From Pseudeuparius sepicola (taxonomy: Eukaryota; Arthropoda; Insecta; Coleoptera; Anthribidae), in assembly GCA_963920635.1 (NCBI GenBank), contig OY987304.1, positions 33,418,365-33,482,364 on the forward strand: a stretch of 64,000 nt of DNA, written 5' to 3'. Below the pieces are notes generated by a model, which saw only the letters and a list, made by a program, of their open reading frames with translations, ran no database searches and was not told where the DNA came from. This document shows, piece by piece, positions 1 through 13,600 of this stretch. A program made the translations under genes and the position numbers. Every line of letters begins with the position of its first letter. Position 1 is the stretch's first letter.

Positions 1-540
1 GTGACTGCATGCTCGCCTAATATAATATATCACCAATACTTGCATGGGCTACACTGTTCGACGGCCGGCCACTTGTACAGCGAAATGCGGTGGATAGGCG
101 TGCGATAATTTCACAGATTTTAGGATATACTTCCGTAAATAGTTGTAATCGATATGGCTTTTTAGAGACCTTTTGACAATATTATATGGTGCAGTAACCT
201 TTACGTTGTGTTTGAGGACAACCTTAAAAATAGTGAAATATTATGTTGCTTGTAGAATATGTATATTTGTGAAAACTGCGTGACGCTTATGTGCTATAAT
301 ATATTCTTTTTTTGTGACGCCAATTAGAGTTGTTTGAGCTGTTTCAAGTGACTTTAGAACTACTATACATAGTATTTTGTTCCCAATTTGTCAGGTTTAA
401 TTTTGTGTATTAAGTATATAGTTTTCCCTAAAACCAACTATTATCGAGATATAAGCGAAAACCAAAAGCAGAGACATATTAGACCAGCGGTACACGACTA
501 ATCGGATGAAATGTTTTTCAAATTCATTCCAATAATTGTA

Positions 541-1436
541 CAGTGTGGTCATTTAAGTGTGCAACATATGGGACTTTTTTTATTAATTGCACAACCAAAA
601 TAAGGATATTGCCGAAAGTTGATGCATGTTCAATAATCATATTAGGTGCACTTAGAATGGTTGCAAGTTAAACAGCATACAGGGAAGGTCAAAAAATATA
701 AAAATTGTACAAGAGTAAAGTACTCTTATTTCAAAAAATTCAGCAAAAGGTTATTAAGAAAAGTTGTTTAGAATTAAGAGCTATGCCTAAATACCAAAAC
801 ATAGCCTCCCAAGAAAAAAATTTTTTCGTCAATTAATTTCCACACTTTCTTACTAAACATTTAAAATAAAAATTTTGCACCCTTAATGAGAGTTTTTTAA
901 TATACACATTATCATTACTAATGTATTAGGTAGGTACCTTGTTCAGAAAAATTTTAAAGTTTTGTTTAATATCGTTGCAACAAACATGAAGTTTGTGATT
1001 CCCTTAAAAATTAAAAATCTAAGTTAAATTTTCAAATATTGTTGAATTTAAACAAAGTTATGCGAAATTGATTTAATTTTGATTGATTTATGAAATTGTT
1101 TAGTGTGAATATTAAAACATTTTTTTTTTAGGAAATTATTAATGTTTTTCAAAAAAAAAATTTTTTCTTAGGAGGTCATGTTTTGGTATTTGGGCATAGC
1201 TTTTAATTCTAGACATCTTTTATCAATAACATTTTGCTGAATTTTCTGAAATAAGGGTTCTTTACTCTTGTAAATTTTTTTTATTTTTTTTACCTACCCT
1301 GTATGCTGTTCGACTTGCAACCATTCTAAGTGCGCCTAATGTGATTATCGAACATGCACCAACTTTCAGGAATATTTATTTTTTTGTGCAATTAATAAAA
1401 AAATCCCATATGTTGCATACTTAAATGACCACACTG
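541..1436. mobile_element. 896-bp palindromic MITE, TA duplication (copy 1)
   Basis: Begins CAGTGTGGTCATTTAAG and ends with its reverse complement, flanked by TA on both sides. The two ~440-bp arms are near-complete inverted copies of each other, so it is a foldback element rather than a MITE with short TIRs. TA duplication points to Tc1/mariner mobilisation. No transposase is encoded. Confidence 0.85.
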
Positions 1437-1605
1437 TATATGAATATAATAATGAATTTAAAGCGCCGCTCGCGTACAGACGGGTGTTCGATTCAATTTT
1501 CCGTTTGCATCAAAAAGCGATGTCTCCGAACGATTATCAAATGCATGCCAATATATTGGTATGATAAATTTGAACTACCAAACGACGATTTATGCCAACG
1601 ATATA

Positions 1606-3531
1606 CAGGGTTAACTATCACTTAGTACAAAAAAATTTACCACGTGCGCAGGGTGGCTTAAGAAAACAGACAAATATTTTTAGATTTTTTTTACGATCTT
1701 TAAAAAAAGGGTAAAAATCCCTATTTTCCCTGTAAATCTCCGCCTCTAATTACGTCAACCAATATGGCTTCGGAACGTACTATCAGCTGGAAGTGATGTT
1801 CTGCGGTGTTGCCGTTGTTTTAGAAAGGATGAAAATACCTTTTTACTCAAACAAATTTAAAAAATACATAAATAACAATCGATTTGAATCTGTTCAGCTG
1901 CAGCGCTGCTAGATTTAGGTACTCGAGGTTCGCCTGGATTCAGCTTACCTTAGTTTGAAATTTGAAAACAAAAAACAGGATATGAATCCCGTGTCCCGAT
2001 CTCGGTCCCGAGGCTAGGTAATACTAAATCTCTAGGCGTTTTTTGTTTTTGCATTTTCACATAGCAGCACCAAGGAATTACGAAACTACATACACATTTC
2101 TCGCCTCGCGAAGCCACGAAAATTTCGTAGAGATGACGGATTGACAGACGTAAAAACTGGACACAAACGCACAAAACAGTAGAGGTTGGTGTGGTGCGTA
2201 ATAATTATCGATATCGATGTCAATGTTAGATTAGTTGATTGCGTGTAAAAAAATAATTTTAATAAAACTTATTGAAAATCTATCTAAACTAAATAAAAAC
2301 AATGGTGTGTTTTCTTAATGCCGGCGTTATTGAACTGAACGCTTTGCAAGACAAAGAATGTCGATGTGTATCGAATCGACGCATAGTTTTCTTCGACGTC
2401 GCATCTCTCGCATCTCTACGCCTCAGACTAGTTCCTGGTCTGGTTGCCTGCAACCTGCACGACAAGGCAGGGTAACGCGAACGCGTGAATCATCGTATTT
2501 CGGCCGATGCACGATAGGTACATTGTTTGTGTATCGTGGGCCGATGTTTACTTGACGTTTCCCTGCATCCCTCTGAATTTTCTGCGATATTTTCTCGTAT
2601 TTGTGTACTTTGGTGTGTTTTAAAGTTATTTTGAAATTAATTGAACGCCAGGCTTTTTATTAGTGCACTACGACCGCAACGTTACAGGCTAGAAGGGCTA
2701 AAATTAATTTAGTTTTGAAAATAGTTACCTATGTGAAATAGTGAAACATGTTTTCAGGCATGCGACCAACATTTTTCCACTGAGGATATTGATGGAAAAA
2801 GAAGTACCTTAGAATTATGTACTTTGTGGAATCGACCAGGCAAACTTAACGGCTAAGTTGCGAAGCACCCTCGCTTGGTCAAAGTAATGTTTTTTGATTG
2901 ACCCACTTATTTGGCCTGGCCCAGAATAAAGTAGAAGAGAAGATCCTGAAGTAAAAATGCAAACATTTTTAATTTAATTAAACGAGTGAATTTGCGCATC
3001 GAGGTTAAAGGCGGCCTCTTTGAACAGCTACTGTAGATCTCTGCATGTGCAATGTGTGCTAGTGCAGTTGTGTTTTTTGGTTACCCTTCGGCGTTTTCCT
3101 GGCGTAGGGGATCCTCCTCCGTGGTCGTCAGGCTGAGTACCTCGCTTCAAACAAAAGGAATGGCGGAGGGAAATAAGAGGTCCCCAACAAATTTAGAAAA
3201 TGTGAATATTCAATCCTGGAAATGTCAGTAAGGTAGGTGTTTCATAGGCATTCTACATGTTCCTTAGAAAGTAATCGTTTCCAACAGGAAATCGAACGTG
3301 GCAACGCTGCGCTATTTCACTACCTGTCACTACCATTGACATAGGCAAAATTTTAAGACACGTCACGCGGGCGTCCATAGTCGGCGTTTTTTGAGGGGTT
3401 TTATTAATTTGCAAAAAAAAAAAATTTAGGCTTAAGACAAATGTTAGAAAATTTTTGAAAATTTATTTTTACAAGTTTAATTTTTATTTATCTGCCATAA
3501 AATTTTTTGTACTAAGTGATAGTTAACCCTG
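1606..3531. mobile_element. 1.9-kb TIR element with non-palindromic interior
   Basis: Starts CAGGGTTAACTATCACTTAG and ends with the inverted match ending in CCCTG, with TA on both flanks. Only the outer ~30-100 bp are inverted; the interior (about 1730-3360) is unique, partly GC-rich sequence with no recognised transposase. Could be a non-autonomous mariner-like element that has taken up other DNA. Confidence 0.6.
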
Positions 3532-4403
3532 TATAGGAATAGATACATTACCAAAGGTAACTTGTTTTGTTTCATGATTTTAAAAAGATGTCATTGTGGG
3601 CACGTTCAAGGTTTCCAGCTTTTCACAAGATTTAGGTTATTTTGTAAATATACCTAAGTATCTCACAGCATATACACGATATAATACAAGTCTATAAAAA
3701 AGCTATTTTTGTTTGGTTTTAAAATCACCAATATCTCTTCTTGGACCTTGGACCCTTAAAAGTTATTGCAGTTGGCCATGTATTTGGTTTTCAAAAAAGT
3801 TGAATCGTGCATCAAATGCCATTTTCAAAGACCTATCTAACAAAAAAGTTTTTTATAATAAAAAATAAAAATTTTAGACAGTTGGCTTATTCTTAAAGTC
3901 TGAAATAAGACACACTTTAATTTGTAATTAAGACAGTTTTAGCTATGGAATTAGAATTTAAACATTAGAAATATAAATGTTCTAATCATGTCTCTTTGAC
4001 CTCATAACCATCTCCTTCTCAAGGGATCTTTGTTAAATGGTACTATATGTAAAACGGCGTCATGTAGTCATGTATGAGGTTACAGTTATAACTCGAATTT
4101 CGGAATAATTTAAGTGAAATCAAGCCGACATTATTTCCCTACAAAATAATTAATATCCTAAAAGACATAAAGCTGTAGATACAATATATTTTTTAAGGAA
4201 GATGGTGACAGGTATGTGGGATTATGCCAGCTCCTTGTTAAGGGACGTGCCCTTCGAAATAGTGCTGTAAAAAAGTTTGAAGCTAAATTCATACTTGGAA
4301 TTTTGGAATGATATGAGGACAGTTTCTTTCCTCTATTATCTCAAATATTCAAATTGGATTACTATACCCTTTCTATTACTTTGGGTTTGAGATTTATCCT
4401 CAC
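3532..4403. other. UCP4 intron sequence, nothing recognised
   Basis: AT-rich sequence downstream (in UCP4 sense) of exon 6. I looked for the final UCP4 exon here and did not find it. No RNA gene or element ends recognised. Confidence 0.4.
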
Positions 4404-4626
4404 CTGCCCTTCTCATCCATGGGCTGGTTCATCACTCTGGTTTTAATGACGTCCGCAGGTGTGCCCATTGAGGCTGCAACAAAACCAGCGCATGCGCTGG
4501 ACATCGTATGGACCGCGTGGTTGTCTGGCAGTCCCGTATGACGTAGGATGAATCGTTTGGCAACATCGTAGGTGGTCAAGTCGCCCAGGTTGACCAGAGC
4601 CGCGCGTTGAACGTTCGGCACCGATC
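4404..4626 (-). CDS. Ucp4: UCP4 coding exon 6 (third carrier repeat)
   Basis: Acceptor AG at 4628-4627, donor GTGAGG from 4403. The exon supplies residues ~186-260: the invariant UCP stretch [19 protein letters not shown], then a transmembrane segment and the third carrier signature [13 protein letters not shown]. It enters in phase 1 from exon 5 (split Gly) and leaves in phase 2 (split Arg). No continuation exon with the expected WLRMAPW-like motif was found between 1 and 4403, so the gene continues leftwards out of the window. Confidence 0.9.
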
Positions 4627-7600
4627 CTATTTTGGATGGTAAGTTAAATGATATTTTTCAGTTGGGTATTTACTTTTGTTTAAATTTTGTGTTAGCGTGC
4701 GAGATGCCCCTGAATGCCCAGACAAATATTTATTTTTTGTATAACAATATCCCTTACAAAATCTAAAAAAATATACAGAAATGTTTCATATGAAAACACC
4801 GTAACTCATTATAGGCCAAGAGCTGGCCTCAAAAAAGTGCAAAAGTTTTCGGAAGGTTGCTATTTTCAGATTGAGTTGTATTTTACTGATAGGGAGCCAC
4901 TGTAGAGTCATCATTTCCGCGGTCGGGACACCTGGCGCTAGGACGTTCCCTAAACTGTTTTCGGAAAGCTCAAAATTTGTATATAAATAGTTAGTGTAAT
5001 ATAGAGCACGAATCCAACAGTCCTATAGCAAAATAAAGGGACGCATCGCGTCAGCACTACAGTATAGCAGTTGTTAATAAATGATTACACAAACCCTTAA
5101 CTGTTTAAACTTTGGACCTAAAAAAAATGATAAATATGAAATTTGTAGGAAATTTCCTCACGATCTTGATGCACTGATTAGGAAAACAATTGAAGGTAAC
5201 ATTTTTTAGATATAAACAAAACATATTTGTTTAATGGATCACTCTATATATTATCGGATTAGGGAGGCTAATTAATTTTACACATTTTCGAGAGTCCCAG
5301 AACCAGGTGTCTCTAAAGTGCTGACTACAGTGGCTCTCTGTCACTAAAATACAACTCAATTTGAAAATATCAACCTTTTTGCTCTCCGACTATTATGATT
5401 CAGAGCGGGTGTTATCGGGTCTCATATATCTCGAGAACCAGGCTAGAAACCTTGTTGTACATTATGTAAGTGACTCTGGGAAGGCTCTTTGGTGCGTGAT
5501 TAATGCGTCAAAAATCTTGGGAGGCTTCATATTATATACAGTGTGGTCATTTAAGAGTGCAACATAATATGGGATTTTTTTATTAATTGCACAACGAAAA
5601 TACAAATATTCCCTAAAGTTGGTGCATGTTCGATAATCAGATTAGGCGCACTTAGAATGGTTGCAAGTCAAACAGCAAACAGGGTAGGTCAAAAAATATA
5701 AAAATTGTACAAGAGTAAAGTACCCTTATTTCAGAAAACTCAGCAAAATGTTATTAAGAAAAGTTGACTAGAATTAAAAGTTATGCCTAAATACGAAAAC
5801 ATGGCCTAAGAAAAAAATATATTTTTTGAAAAACAAAAATTTGTTTTAATATTCACCCTAAACAATTTCATAAATCAATCACAATTAAATCAATTTACCA
5901 TAACTTTGTTCAAATTCAACAATACTTGTAAAATTCACTTCGATTTTTAATTTTTTAGGGAATCACAAACTTCATGTTTGTTGCAATGATATTAAACAAA
6001 ACTTTAAAATTTCGCAAAAATTCTTCTGAACAAGGCAAAAGATTAGTAATGATAATGTGTATATTAAAAAACTCTTATTTAAGGTGCAAAATTTTCATTT
6101 TAAATGTTTGTTAAGAAATAAGAAATTGTGAAAATTAGTTGATGAAAAAAATTTTTTTTCTTAGGAGGCTATGTTTTGGTATTTAGCCATAGCTTTTAAT
6201 TCTAAACAACTTTTCTTAATAACCGTTTGCTGAATTTTTTTAAATAAGAGTACTTTACTCTTGTACAATTTTTATATTTTTTACCTACCCTGTATGCTGT
6301 TTAACTTGCAACCAAGTGCACCTAATATGATTATTGAATATGAATCAACTTTCGGCAATATCTGTATTTTGGTTGTGCAATTATTAAAAAAGTCCCATAT
6401 GTTGCATACTTAAATGACCACACTGTATACAAAATAGTTTAACTAGAGATTTTGCATTCTCTGACTTAGTGGTACAACAGGATACAACCAAAATTTTCGT
6501 TACCTACTTCTTATTAGGCTATTGCTGGTGGCACTTACATTATTAATTTTCTGACTTGGTCAGTATTGTAAGTTGTAAGTAATATCGAGTTCACTCCTAT
6601 AAAATTTTTAGGTATCTTTTGCAAGATATATAAAAAGAGTGATTCAATTCCCTACAGCTTGTCAATGATTCTCTACCTTTTACCTGATGCCGAAAGCAAA
6701 AAGACACAAATTGTTCCTTGGCGATATGTGCGTATAACATTCCTACTACAATTTATTTCTTACTCATTAAAATAATAGATAACACTAATAAAGTTATTTT
6801 TTTACCCAAAAATATCACGAGGATGTGATCTTTGATGGTTTGACGTATATGTATTATTATTGATCTATAATTGTTTTTGTTTTTTTCTTTTATCCATATC
6901 CTTTTATCCATACTCAGTTTTTGTTCTGTACAAACATCCTTAATAAAATTTATTTTTTTCTTTCATTTAAATGGTTCGACCTTCGTCTTCCCTGCGGCGC
7001 AATTTTTAACCACGTAACTTGACTTTCAAAACTATTGTTGCTTGTAAACTCCATCTGTGAACCTGTATGTGCCTTTATCATACTACCAGATATCTTGAAG
7101 AAAAAATGTACCTATATTGTCACTCAGGGTGCTTTTGTTGACTCTCGTTAGCCGGAATCACTGGGAGCGGGAGTCACGAAGCCTAGATTGAAGGCAGCAC
7201 GTATAAACAAGGACGTATATTGGTCAAAACTCACAGGTACATTCCCAACAGCATCCTGACCATGTCAGGCGTATCACGGACTGTGAACCGACTCTTCCCT
7301 GGAGGAGGCCGGGGCGCGTAAAGCCATTGTCCAGTGCAGCACAGCACATAGATTCGCTAAATGTGTTGAAACGCACTGGCATTTTGTTGTACGGACGCTG
7401 CCGTATCTCAGACAAACTTCCGCGCAAATCAACACAATGCCATACGCCGACATGTTTAGTACCAATGGTAGTACTTCTCAATTGAAAAGTAAGTGAAAAA
7501 GGTATGTCCTACGACTATGCATAACTGGACCAACCGCTAATATCACATAAGTATTCGGAAAATTTCAATTAATAAGGAACTCTTGCGTACCCTTAAAAAT

Positions 7601-10600
7601 CGGTTTATTATAACTAGGTATTGCCCTGATTCCAGTTTTGCATGGTATAACAATGCACTATTTCAAACTTTTGTATACATATTATAAACTTTAAGCAAAA
7701 AAATACTAATATCACAATAACAAATTACAATTCAGTTCAGTTATGCATAACTTTACTACATATTTTTATGTATCTAGAGGGTATATTTTTCCATGTACAT
7801 GGAGTCCCAGTTAAAACGTTACGAGCGATTGTTTCTACAAGACAGTTTTGTTGTTAAAAAATAATGTTTGCTAATATTATTTTGCAGACTTAGCTTGGGC
7901 TAAAAAAGTCACTTTACTATAGTCTAATGAAAAAATGCAACAAGATCGCCATCTTAATGAAAAAAAAAACAGTTAAGTGTTTGGCAATTACTTTTTTGTT
8001 TAAAATTCAATTGTTTCGTTCGCCATTCGATTGTTTGGAAAAACTACACAAATTTGGTGCTTCAACCATCAGTTTATCTGAAAAATCACTAAGAAAATAG
8101 CTCGTGACTTCTTGCGTGGAACAAAATACGTCAACTCAAGTCTGCGGTGCAGATTTTTTACCACCCTAATAAAAAATGCAACAAAATCGCCCTGCTGATT
8201 TTTTTTTTTCAAGAAATCGGTTAATTGGCGATAACTTTTTTGTTTTAAATTTAATAATTATTGTTTCGATCTTGATTTGATTCCTTGGAAAAAACTACCC
8301 AAGTTTAGTTTTTGAACCATCAATTTAAAATGACCGAGATATCAGCTTTTAACGTCTTAACTGGGACTCTCTCTAGTCGTTGCTCTAGTATTTCCAGTTT
8401 ATATGTTAATATACAAAAAATATATAATAATACATATATCTATTTAAATTTTTAATTTCACGAGTAACTTTTCTAAATTTTATGCAGATATGACGTCTTC
8501 CATTATAGAGAATGAAAATCATTCAGTTTCAACAACAGCTGAAGGTACTTATATAAATTTTCGTAAATAGCTTAAAACAATGTTTTCATTATTTTAGGCA
8601 GCAGCGCATTGAAAATAAAGTAAATTTTAATATTATCTATATTTAAAACTCAGTTATTTCTGATCTAACGTATATAATTTTTTTAACGCATTTTGCGCCT
8701 ATATCAAATAACAGGTGAAAGTTATTGGCGTTGCGTTGTACTGAACAGGGGATTTTCATCGCAGCGTTGTGTAAGTAACTCAAAAACACCAGTGCAGTTC
8801 AGCTCGCTATATGTGCTGTGCTGTACTGGAGAATGGCTTTACGCGGCCGGGGCGCTATGACTAGCTGCGCCCTTGGCCCGGCGGTGCGATGCCGCCGCTG
8901 ACGACTTCAACAGTACAGTCCTCCTTACGGCAGAATGCGTGCGACGTAAGGACGGAAATAAAACGTCATCACCTCGCGACGACCTTCATTTGACCGTGTT
9001 CCTAACTAGGATAAATGTTGCTAAAACAGAAATTGGGCACTGGAGTGCAAAAATTGCGCAAGTGTCTGTAAGATGGCGCTGGAGTTGGAGAGCGGCCATT
9101 GGTACAGAGCGAGAATAAAAAGTAATGTTTCGCCTTGCTAAAATAAGTTTCCGTTCCTTATAAGTTGTTTTGTTGCCCGGCAAGGTCGTTGCTCGGAACC
9201 AGGGGTCTAGGGGGAGGCAGGCGGACCGACCCCCTTTTTTATACAAATAACAGCACATCGCTTCCATCCTGGCGTATTTTGGGATTGAAACTGTGAATTG
9301 TTAAACACAAAATAATAATATGAATATTTACGCTCCTTTATTTTTCTATATTTTTTCATAGTTATTAAGAATATTGTTGAGTAAAATATTAAGTAAGAGG
9401 ACTACCTACCGGCTGTCAAATCTACTGTCATGACATAATAATTCTCCCTCAAAACCGCATGAATGATCACAATACTTACCCTAACTGACATTTAGAATTT
9501 ATGTCACTATAGTTTTATCTTTTATCATTCTATTAACTTTTCATTAAGTACTTAATATTGATAAACCGAAAGAAATTAAAATTCTGTTGTATTTGATCCA
9601 AAGTTGACGTAAAGTTGTGAATTTTGTTAGATACGTGAAATAGCTACTATTTGCTGATATCTTAATATATGTATTATTTTGGCATACATTTAGAGTAATG
9701 GAAAATGTAATGTAAATAAATTTATAGGTACTACCATAGAAGAATTTACGTAGTAGATTCTTCTATGGTACTACCTAAATGCTTGCCGGTACATCAACTT
9801 TGTGTCAAACAGAATTTTAAAGCGTTAATATAATTTTCTTTTGAAAAAGACATATTCTTATCGATATTTTTTAGTAATAAAAAAAGTTAATAAAATTATA
9901 GAATGATACTCGTATATTATGTTGTATAGCTAGTGATATAAAATAGTTTTTACGAAGTAATGACTTTTTAAAATTTTAAGAAATTTTATAAATAGGAAAT
10001 AGGCGCTTATGTAACATTAAAATAGAAACGACTTTTTCAAGTTAAACGTTTTGAAATTGTAACAAATAAGCCAATTTTTAGGGATTTTATTTTTTAAATA
10101 TAATTTTTGACAGATAGCGAAAGTCACGTGACCACGTTTGAGTCGGTTATTTTTCCTCGTTTTCAATCGAAAGGTAACCCCAAAGTTAACTGCATATGTG
10201 TTCTATTATTATCCGTTAATAAAAATATGTTTAAATTAATAAAAAGATACATTTTGCACCATCTTCATTTTTTCCAAAAAGGTTTTTTGGTTATAACTTC
10301 TGTTTGACGTTCGATTGTTTTTTTTCCAAACGACATTACATTGTTTGGAAAAAACTGCAACAAACTGGTTTTTAAATCATTAATTTGTCTCAAAAAATAC
10401 GGAATGGTTAAAGTGAATGTTCTTATCACCTTCAGGCGGCCACCCTGTACCTAATAAAAATATTATTAAACAAATAATAGTACTTTTTGAAATTGAGCCC
10501 ATGTGTTGACAGGTGGCCGTGATTACAGCCCAAAAGTAAAGTTACACACATTGTTTAATGTGCTTTTTGAACCTAACAAAAAAAAGTTTATCAAAATCGG

Positions 10601-13600
10601 TAAACAAATAAAGATATTTTACCAGGGTGGTAACTCCTTAACGGAGGTCACACTGTAGATGTTTAACATATAGGTGCAGAAGATGTTCTTTCGCATCAAT
10701 CTATCGTTTTCATTTTTTATTTTCGAGATATGTATTTATCTTAATTATTGCGTTACTTAAAATGTGTGTTTGAATGTAGTGTTAATGTAAACGAAGAAAC
10801 ACCTTATGTACACATAAAAGACCATGTTTCATTTCATTGAAAAAACTAAACATAATTTTGTAGAACTTTTAAGCCAGCAATACTATACCTACAGAAAACG
10901 TGCCGAATAACATTCTTTAACTAAAGATATGCCTTTAACAGTAAAAAACACAGTTGACATTCAAGTGACCTTGAAAACGTCGTCTGCCTACAAGTGAAAA
11001 CGTGCGTCTTACATTGCATCTCATATGCTTCAACTTTTATGTGATTTTTTGCGATTTTCGTTTTTGAGATATTTATAATAGCTGCATTTATTAAAATAGA
11101 ACACCCGGTATAGATAATTTTCGACATACCTATACATATAGAGACATAGACATATGAATCCTCCCCTAATGTCACTTTATATGCTAACGATTGTATTTTC
11201 CTCACGAAAAATACATAACGGCGACATACGTATAAATAATGCAAAGTCAACTAAAGCAGTTTTTAGTGCCGCCGTGTACCTTTCAAGCTAAAAATCAATG
11301 AACCATTGCTAAAAAGAGAGGGGTTAAAATCACAAATCGGAGTCTTTGAGCTACGGGGGTCTCCCGAATATACCTTTTGAAGTTTTATATTATTTTAATA
11401 TTAAAAATTCGCAATTCATAGTATATAATAATATGGAAGTAATACAAAAACATAAAAAAGTAATCAGAAAGCTTAGTTGATTAAATATTATCTCGCCAAA
11501 ACGTAAAATTGATCATATGAACATAATATATGTAATTATTAAACTGGACCTGTAACAACAGCGTCAACCGTTCATCGATCGTCTGTTTTTCGCGCCATCT
11601 GATAAACAATAGCTACACTTTTGGTATTCCCGCTGCATAATTTAAGGGTATTTTGCCTATGTTTTTTATTTACAACAAGACTGGATAATTACAATGTTTA
11701 TTACCGGGTTTTCGTTCCGAGCATATTCCGAAACCTCTGCCCATCTTAACGAAGGTAAAATTCCGGCTCAAGAGACAAAATAGACGAATTTATGCCGGCA
11801 TAAAGTTTGAAATTCAAAAAAAATTCTCGCCCATAGCTTTTAAACTAGTGTCATTAGTATCTATGGATATTTTAAAAATACCCGTGTTTTTTGTAATCCT
11901 TTGAAATTCGCTACTTTTTCCAGCTAGTTGGAAATAAAAATACATTGATACAGGCAACCAAACATACAATGGCGAGGCATTAGTCACAGTTCAGGGGCGT
12001 AGCTCAATTTTGTGTAACTTACTGACTTAATTTTCATATAATTGTATTCTTAACGGTGATGCCTTAGTCTATGGAGGAAGGCAAACCCTTATAACATTGG
12101 CAATTATTTCTCGTGCTTGAGAATGCAACGTTCTTCCCTGTTTACTCATTTTGCACACGTTAACTCCCGAACATACGAAACGCCACTGAGCTCTCTGAGC
12201 CGGCGGAAAAAACTTGCCAGCGGCCTAAAAAATGAGGTCTGTGTGGTAGCCCAAATACGCAGTTAACTTTACGTACTATAGAAACAGGCACAAAACGCGT
12301 TGGCTTACTGATTTTGTTAGCCGACTCCTTGGAAGAAGTGCTGTGTTGCAGTATTTCTAAGGCGATAGTAGACGCGACGATGTTGAAAAAATTATAATAG
12401 GTGTTTTATCACATATGATAAAACTTGTATTCGCCAATAAATAACGACTATACTCGTATAGGAAATCTCGCAACGCTACCTGCATTCTTTAGAAACGTTT
12501 TCTTTCGTGCTTTGGACTATACCTGGGGGGGGGGTACTGTCGTCTGCTCCTCAGAGCCCAACCTAGACGAGGATGCTAATAAGCAGTATCCATTGCCAGG
12601 CCAGACCACCGAGGATGGTCAGTAATCGAGTAGCTGCTAATAAGCTGTATCTACTGATGCCCAGCTTGTGGCTGTTTATCTTGTAGATCTTATAGATTGA
12701 TCCTCTTAATATATTGATTGTAGATTCTCCCTGGTATAAATTGATTAATGTTATCTCTATGTGTCATTTGGTTTGGTAGAAATGAATTTAAATAATTTTC
12801 GGTCATCGGTTCACAGATATAGCGACATGTTCGGAATTAAAAGTAAATCACTCTATATTTATAGGAAACTGATGATCCCATAAATCCAATGATAAGCTAA
12901 TTTCTAAGAAACTGGACGAGCTACCTTAGTCGCTAAGACGCAATTAGGATCATGCAAATAACTGTTTACAAAGAATAATTATTAGGGAATATAGTTAACT
13001 CGATGAATAGAGCGGGTGTCTGAGCTTAATTAAATAGGAAGCGAAAGTTGGATTAGAGATTTTATGCCCTGGCATTTTCTCTGGCAGAATTTGTTTAGTA
13101 GGACAACCGAGAACACCAAAAAACTGTTCTCATTTGCAGGTTAGTGCAAGTGGTAAGTACTGGCAATGTTCATTTTGCCACTTATCAAGAGCCCTTCCAT
13201 TTTCTACTGACTTTGACAGTTATGGGGAAAAAATATTAGACGGAGTTTTCTGTTTTGCCCATCTCGTTAGAATGATTTCCACTAATTGGGAAGTTATTAA
13301 TCTAAAATTTTGTAGTGGGCGACATAGATTAGATACCTTTCCAAAGTCCTCTTACACCTCCAGTACTCCAGACTTTAACAAAGGCATCCCACATGCCGTG
13401 AACTCTTGGTGGTAGTCCCAGAAGTCTTCTTCTGCCTTCCATTTGCAGCTGTACCTTTAATAAATCGGTCGGACTCGCGATATACTGAGCAAATGCGCCA
13501 GCACTTACACCACCTGTAAATATGAAAATAAATTGATTGTCAGAATCTTTTGTAAACTAGGAGGGTCACTTTTACTGTCTTATAGTGAATTTGTTTATTT

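Noticed and set aside
11991..12190. Possible hAT element (CAGGGGCGTAGCTCA ... CGCCACTG)
   Set aside because: The two ends do not match well and the flanking 8 bp differ.
12405..12428. 22-bp palindrome GTTTTATCAC...GATAAAAC
   Set aside because: No direct repeats flank it and it is AT-rich, so chance is plausible.
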